DNA of 46,137 nt, taken from positions 1-46,137 of the forward strand of contig NZ_BCVK01000010.1 of NCBI RefSeq assembly GCF_001591705.1, written 5' to 3'. Numbering within the stretch: the stretch's first letter is position 1; each line of letters starts with the position of its first letter. Under the pieces are notes generated by a model that saw only the letters and a list, made by a program, of their open reading frames with translations, was not told the origin of the DNA and searched no databases. This document shows positions 43,172-46,137 of this stretch, piece after piece. Source of the DNA: Lactococcus cremoris subsp. cremoris NBRC 100676. GTDB taxonomy: Bacteria; Bacillota; Bacilli; Lactobacillales; Streptococcaceae. The position numbers and the translations under genes were made by a program.

Positions 43172-43278
43172 CTTTTAATATTCTCCCACAATTTAATCAT
43201 TTTTCTTTATTTTATCTTATTTTTACATTTTTTCATAATAAAAAGCTGTCTAAAGACAACTTTGATATTTCTAAAAAT

Positions 43279-43303
43279 AAAAATGGTCGAATGACCATTT
43301 TTA
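43279..43303. terminator. Terminator of rpmE2
   Basis: AAAAATGGTC and GACCATTTTT pair around GAAT and are followed by T-rich sequence on either strand. It directly abuts the rpmE2 stop. Confidence 0.92.
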
Positions 43304-43549
43304 TTATTGTTTGCCGTATTTCTTTTCGAAACGAGCGATACGTCCGTCCGCTGCTTGGAATTTTTGACGACCTGTGTAGAATGGATGTGAATCTGAAGAG
43401 ATTTCAACACGAATCAATGGATAAGTGTTTCCGTCTTCCCATTCAACAGTTTCTTTAGAACCTTTAGTTGAACCAGTCAAAAATTTGTAACCAGTTGTTG
43501 TGTCCATGAAGACTACTGGTTGGTAATTTGGATGGATATTTTGTTTCAT
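43304..43549 (-). CDS. rpmE2: 50S ribosomal protein L31 type B
   Basis: The 81-aa protein matches the zinc-independent L31[34 protein letters not shown] and [11 protein letters not shown]. The CxxC zinc ligands of type A are absent. The ATG at 43549 has AAAGGA about 10 nt upstream; the open frame extending further is not conserved. A TTGAAA-17-TAGAAT promoter lies at 43612-43640. Confidence 0.96.
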   Translation of the reverse strand: MKQNIHPNYQPVVFMDTTTGYKFLTGSTKGSKETVEWEDGNTYPLIRVEISSDSHPFYTGRQKFQAADGRIARFEKKYGKQ

Positions 43550-43611
43550 CGTTAGAATTTCCTTTCTGCCTTGGACTGTTTGCCAGACCAAAGTTGTACG
43601 AATACTTAAAC

Positions 43612-43640
43612 ATTCTATCAAAATTCGAAGTAAATTTCAA
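43612..43640 (-). promoter_or_regulatory. Promoter of rpmE2
   Basis: On the minus strand TTGAAA (43635-43640) and TAGAAT (43612-43617) are separated by 17 bp. Confidence 0.78.
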
Positions 43641-43872
43641 GCTAAAATAATCTTTTGTCAAGAAAAAAACTTTACAAATTATTTCTGTCTCTAAGTAAGG
43701 TTAAAAACCAAGTATTTTCAGGCTAAAAGTTTCTTGGCAAAAAGTAAATTTACTTTTTAAATCATTTCATAAGCAAGCTTTGACTAGTCTCTTTTAGTCA
43801 AATAATTAACCACACGTTCAAACTTCTTGTTTTATATTCATGACTTTTGAAAGTTTTAAAAGTAGTTTTCTC
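43641..43872. other. Spacer upstream of rpmE2 with two dyads
   Basis: No gene is seen. AAAAAGTAAATTTACTTTTT (43739-43758) is a perfect 20-bp palindrome, and TTTGACTA (43779-43786) pairs with TAGTCAAA (43795-43802) over 8 nt. They may end transcription of the broken gene to the right or bind a regulator of rpmE2. Confidence 0.55.
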
Positions 43873-44235
43873 TTAGATTATTATACCTTTTTCCTTTAAA
43901 TTTTCTCTACAGGATTCAAGATAGGATTCATTATGCTCTGGATATATGGGCAAAGTCTGAGTAATCTTTTTTAATTCTAGATAAGCTTCACATTTTTGAC
44001 CTCTATACAACGGATCAAACCAGCTTTCATCAGGATGATATCCTCTTATTTTCATCTCATTCATCACTTCCAGATGATATTGAAAAAGTTTATATGGAGA
44101 ATAATTGAAGACGTAATTTACCGTCGAATGTTTTTTCGCCTAGCCCTTTCCACGTAAGGCACAACACTCTCGATGTTGACCCAATAATTGTGCTCTTGGA
44201 AGTTTTTCAATTAAAGCTTCATGCCATAATCTCAT
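43873..44235 (-). pseudogene. TIGR02328 / pyrimidine-dimer glycosylase-like protein, in-frame TAG
   Basis: From the ATG at 44235 (AAGGA 9 nt upstream) the frame reads MRLWHEALIEKLPRAQLLGQ, HRECCALRGKG, then TAG at 44140-44142, and continues KKHSTVNYVFNYSPYKLFQY and RGYHPDESWFDP to a stop at 43873. I recall this as a family of about 120 aa related to T4 endonuclease V-type pyrimidine dimer glycosylases, with Trp expected at the stop position (GKGWGKKHSTVNYVF), so TGG to TAG would explain it. A shorter protein could start at an internal Met but would lose the N terminus. Sequencing error is possible. Confidence 0.8.
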
Positions 44236-44289
44236 TGCTTGTCATCCTTTTCTCTTATCTTTTTAGTCCATTAATCACTTTTTAATCAA

Positions 44290-44314
44290 AAAATTCCCCC
44301 GAAGGAGAACTTTC
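44290..44314 (-). terminator. Terminator with UUCG-type loop after the CHAP gene
   Basis: On the minus strand TTCTCC-TTCG-GGGGAA is followed by TTTTTT. The UUCG tetraloop is unusually stable. The 160 bp between it and the CHAP stop hold no gene that I can see. Confidence 0.75.
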
Positions 44315-44471
44315 TTTTCTCTATTTACAACAGATATTAACTGCTTCTTCCGATTGTTCAACCGATGAGTTCTAGAATGAAACACTTAATCTCTGAAATA
44401 CAGATAGTTTTATTATACCTTGATAAAATGATGCTCTCAAGTATTTTGACTTCACAACCTTATCCCAAAAA

Positions 44472-45383
44472 TCATTTCCCAATTACATAACGTAAACGAC
44501 TGGCTTGTTCTTTGCTTAAGACTTGATAAGAGAACAATGTATTATAACCGGTTCCTGATTGCGAAATTAATATAGAGCCATCCGGACGAATTTTTTCTAC
44601 AAAAGCAACATGACCATAGGTAGGGTCAGCACCATCTTGTCCCGCTTTATAGCTAACTGCACTATGAAGTTGAGGAGTGGATGTAACTTGATAGCCTGAT
44701 TGATTTTGCCAGTCTTTGCCATTTCCCATGTAAAGACCATAATTTATTCCAAATTCTTTCGCTCGATTATAGACCCACCATGTACATTGCTTATAGGCGT
44801 AAGTTTGAGTTGAATAATTTTCAATATCCATCGGTCTATCAATAGTCCAACCCGCTGGAGTGCCTGGTAAACTGTCAGAAGGCATTGTCTTCCACGCAGT
44901 AGCTCCATATTTCCAGCCTACTTTTAGCAGACTATTTTGCTCAAAAAAGTTCGTTGTATAATTGTGTGCTCCGGACTTAGTATTTGGGTTGTAAGCAACG
45001 TAAAGATTAACCGTTCCTGCTGAATAAAAAACCGGTTTGGCCCCATTATCCCAACGCCAACCTGCTTTTACTAGGCTTTGAGCCTCATAATTACTCAAGG
45101 TATAATAGTGGTCTCCCCCTTTAACGTTTGGATTATAAAGGCGATAAACTGGCGCACCTGAATTTGCTGCTTGCCAACCAATTCCCTCATCAAGCCAACC
45201 GACATTTTTTAGAGAATTTCCCTCATAAAAATTCGTTGTATAAAAATGTTCCCCGCTGTTGGGATTATAAAGCCGATAGACTGGGCTTTTAGAGCTTGCC
45301 TTTACTTGGTTTTCATTAGCTACCGTGCAAGCACTTGTTGCTCCAATCATAGCTAATAGTAAATAAATCTTTTTATGCCGCAT
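44472..45383 (-). CDS. Secreted CHAP-domain protein with three DUF5648-type repeats
   Basis: The 303-aa precursor has a signal peptide (RHKKIYLLLAMIGATSA). Three repeats follow at about residues 35-72, 79-112 and 127-160, each with a YNPN...H(F/Y/N)YTT...VGW pattern typical of DUF5648. The C-terminal CHAP domain has Cys200 (YKQCTWWVYNRAKEFG) and His258 (YGHVAFVEKI), so it is probably an active amidase or endopeptidase on cell-wall peptides. A Cys at 19 could be a weak lipobox (TSAC), but the residues before it are not typical. AGGA precedes the ATG. Its target and the ligand of the repeats are unknown. Confidence 0.9.
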   Translation of the reverse strand: MRHKKIYLLLAMIGATSACTVANENQVKASSKSPVYRLYNPNSGEHFYTTNFYEGNSLKNVGWLDEGIGWQAANSGAPVYRLYNPNVKGGDHYYTLSNYEAQSLVKAGWRWDNGAKPVFYSAGTVNLYVAYNPNTKSGAHNYTTNFFEQNSLLKVGWKYGATAWKTMPSDSLPGTPAGWTIDRPMDIENYSTQTYAYKQCTWWVYNRAKEFGINYGLYMGNGKDWQNQSGYQVTSTPQLHSAVSYKAGQDGADPTYGHVAFVEKIRPDGSILISQSGTGYNTLFSYQVLSKEQASRLRYVIGK

Positions 45384-45435
45384 TAAGGTCCTCCATCTGG
45401 CCTAATTTAATGTATTCTATTTAAACTCTATAATA

Positions 45436-45455
45436 GCTCGAGTAAAAAGTCGAGC
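45436..45455. terminator. Hairpin between the metallophosphoesterase and CHAP genes
   Basis: GCTCGA and TCGAGC pair across an 8-nt loop. The T-run is poor on either strand, so its role is uncertain. Confidence 0.5.
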
Positions 45456-45475
45456 GATTTCATTTTGTAAATTTT

Positions 45476-46137
45476 TCAAAAATTAAATACAGCAATTTCA
45501 GGAACAACACCAAATCTAGCTGATAAGTGAGTTGTTCCAATACCTGTATTCACATAAAGGGTTTCATTTGTATTTAATTGATAAAGCCCTCCAGTGTAAT
45601 TATTTGAATGTTTCATGACAGAGGCAGCTTTTTTCTGAACTTGAGGGATAAAAGGAATATTTACCTGACCACCATGGCTATGTCCTGATAAAATCAGTTC
45701 ATATCCCTTAATTCTGATACTGACTTACTTCATCAGGTTCATGAGTCAATAGAACGTCATAAGTACTTTCTTCCATCTGATATGATGATGGTAAAGAAGG
45801 ATTTCCTAGCAAGGCGTCATCTAAGCCAGTAAATAGGATTTTTTCGCCGTTATTCATAGGGATAAGTAAATTTTCATTTCTTAAAAGAGTGAAACCAGAC
45901 TCCGACATAATATTCGCATATTCTCTGGAAGCTCCTCCTCCATAATCCCTGTTTCCCCAAATCGCAATCTTACCATATTTTGCTTTCATTTTTTGGAGTT
46001 TTGAAATGACTTGTTCATTTTCATTATAGTGAGCGTAATTATCGTATAAATCTCCAGAAAACACGATAAAATCAGGATTTTGTTCATTAGTTTTCTGAAT
46101 AACTTTATCTAAATGCTTTGCATCAAAATCTTTTTTT
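45476..46137 (-). pseudogene. Metallophosphoesterase (YkuE/YaeI-like), frameshifted and running off the window
   Basis: The frame is open from the right edge through DFIVFSGDLYDNY, IAIWGNRDYGGG and VLLTHEPDEVSQYQN and stops at 45708. The other frame then continues IKGYELILSGHSHGGQVNIP and VNTGIGTTHLSARFGVVPEI to a stop at 45476. Removing one A near 45711-45714 (CAG A ATT) would join them. Metal ligands GDxxD, GN(R)D, the His of THEP and GHSHGG are all present across the two frames. The 5' end is outside the window. A one-base insertion or a sequencing error explains it. Confidence 0.85.

Noticed and set aside
43550-43621. An N-terminal extension of ribosomal protein L31
   Set aside because: The extra 24 residues precede the conserved MKQNIHPNY start and include the ribosome-site and promoter-proximal sequence.

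Overview
The window is low-GC Gram-positive chromosomal DNA. It almost certainly comes from Lactococcus lactis or L. cremoris. The dihydroorotate dehydrogenase A at 7201-8136 reads like the well-studied lactococcal PyrDA. An IS982-family element lies at the left edge, and the gene orders (divergent mvaS / thl-mvaA, amtB-glnK behind a GlnR box, degV-dapB-cca) fit lactococci. No tRNA, rRNA, CRISPR array or prophage was seen. Most of the window is housekeeping DNA, nearly all on the minus strand; the plus-strand genes are the transposase, a lacI-type regulator, msrA, mvaS, queA and an unknown gene.

Layout. 1-918: right part of an IS982 element. 1074-4797: a LacI-controlled sugar-phosphate cluster (alsE-like epimerase, rpiB, GH1 glycosidase, divergent lacI) resembling allose/allulose cassettes; rpiB is frameshifted near its 3' end. 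4890-8136: an alcohol dehydrogenase broken by a TGA, a bacteriocin-immunity-like gene, a CmpB-type membrane protein and pyrDA. 8276-16317: msrA, Gfo/Idh oxidoreductase, a 60-aa protein, an ABC-F ATPase, a LysR regulator, an iron-type dehydrogenase, a membrane-anchored protein and dipeptidase D. 16440-24836: cca, GNAT, dapB, degV, DUF1149, trmD, rimM, a lipase-like hydrolase, hemH, khpA and rpsP. 24921-28799: upper mevalonate pathway (mvaA, thl, mvaS). 28860-32744: nagB, an anchored hydrolase, queA and an orphan gene. 32793-38286: a small protein, obg, ftsQ/divIB, murG and murD. 38455-40122: glnK-amtB. 40308-43549: a CovRS-like two-component system, a YceD protein and L31 type B. 43873-46137: a nonsense-broken TIGR02328-like gene, a secreted CHAP protein and a frameshifted metallophosphoesterase that runs off the edge.

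Working together: thiolase, HMG-CoA synthase and HMG-CoA reductase make mevalonate. AmtB and GlnK form a nitrogen module under GlnR. FtsQ, MurG and MurD are the division/cell-wall block. RpsP, KhpA, RimM, TrmD, Obg and L31 serve the ribosome.

Most notable: (1) a 10-mer, CTGTCAGTAA or its complement, occurs exactly 11 times by my manual count, always between genes or at gene ends and often as dyads; about 0.1 copy is expected by chance. (2) Four genes carry single-base lesions (rpiB, adh, TIGR02328-like, metallophosphoesterase), which suggests recent decay or sequencing error. (3) Several regulatory sites are readable: a three-site LacI operator set, a perfect GlnR box, a NagR-like box, and an extended -10 that would make rimM leaderless. 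I did not find a clearly new multi-gene system.
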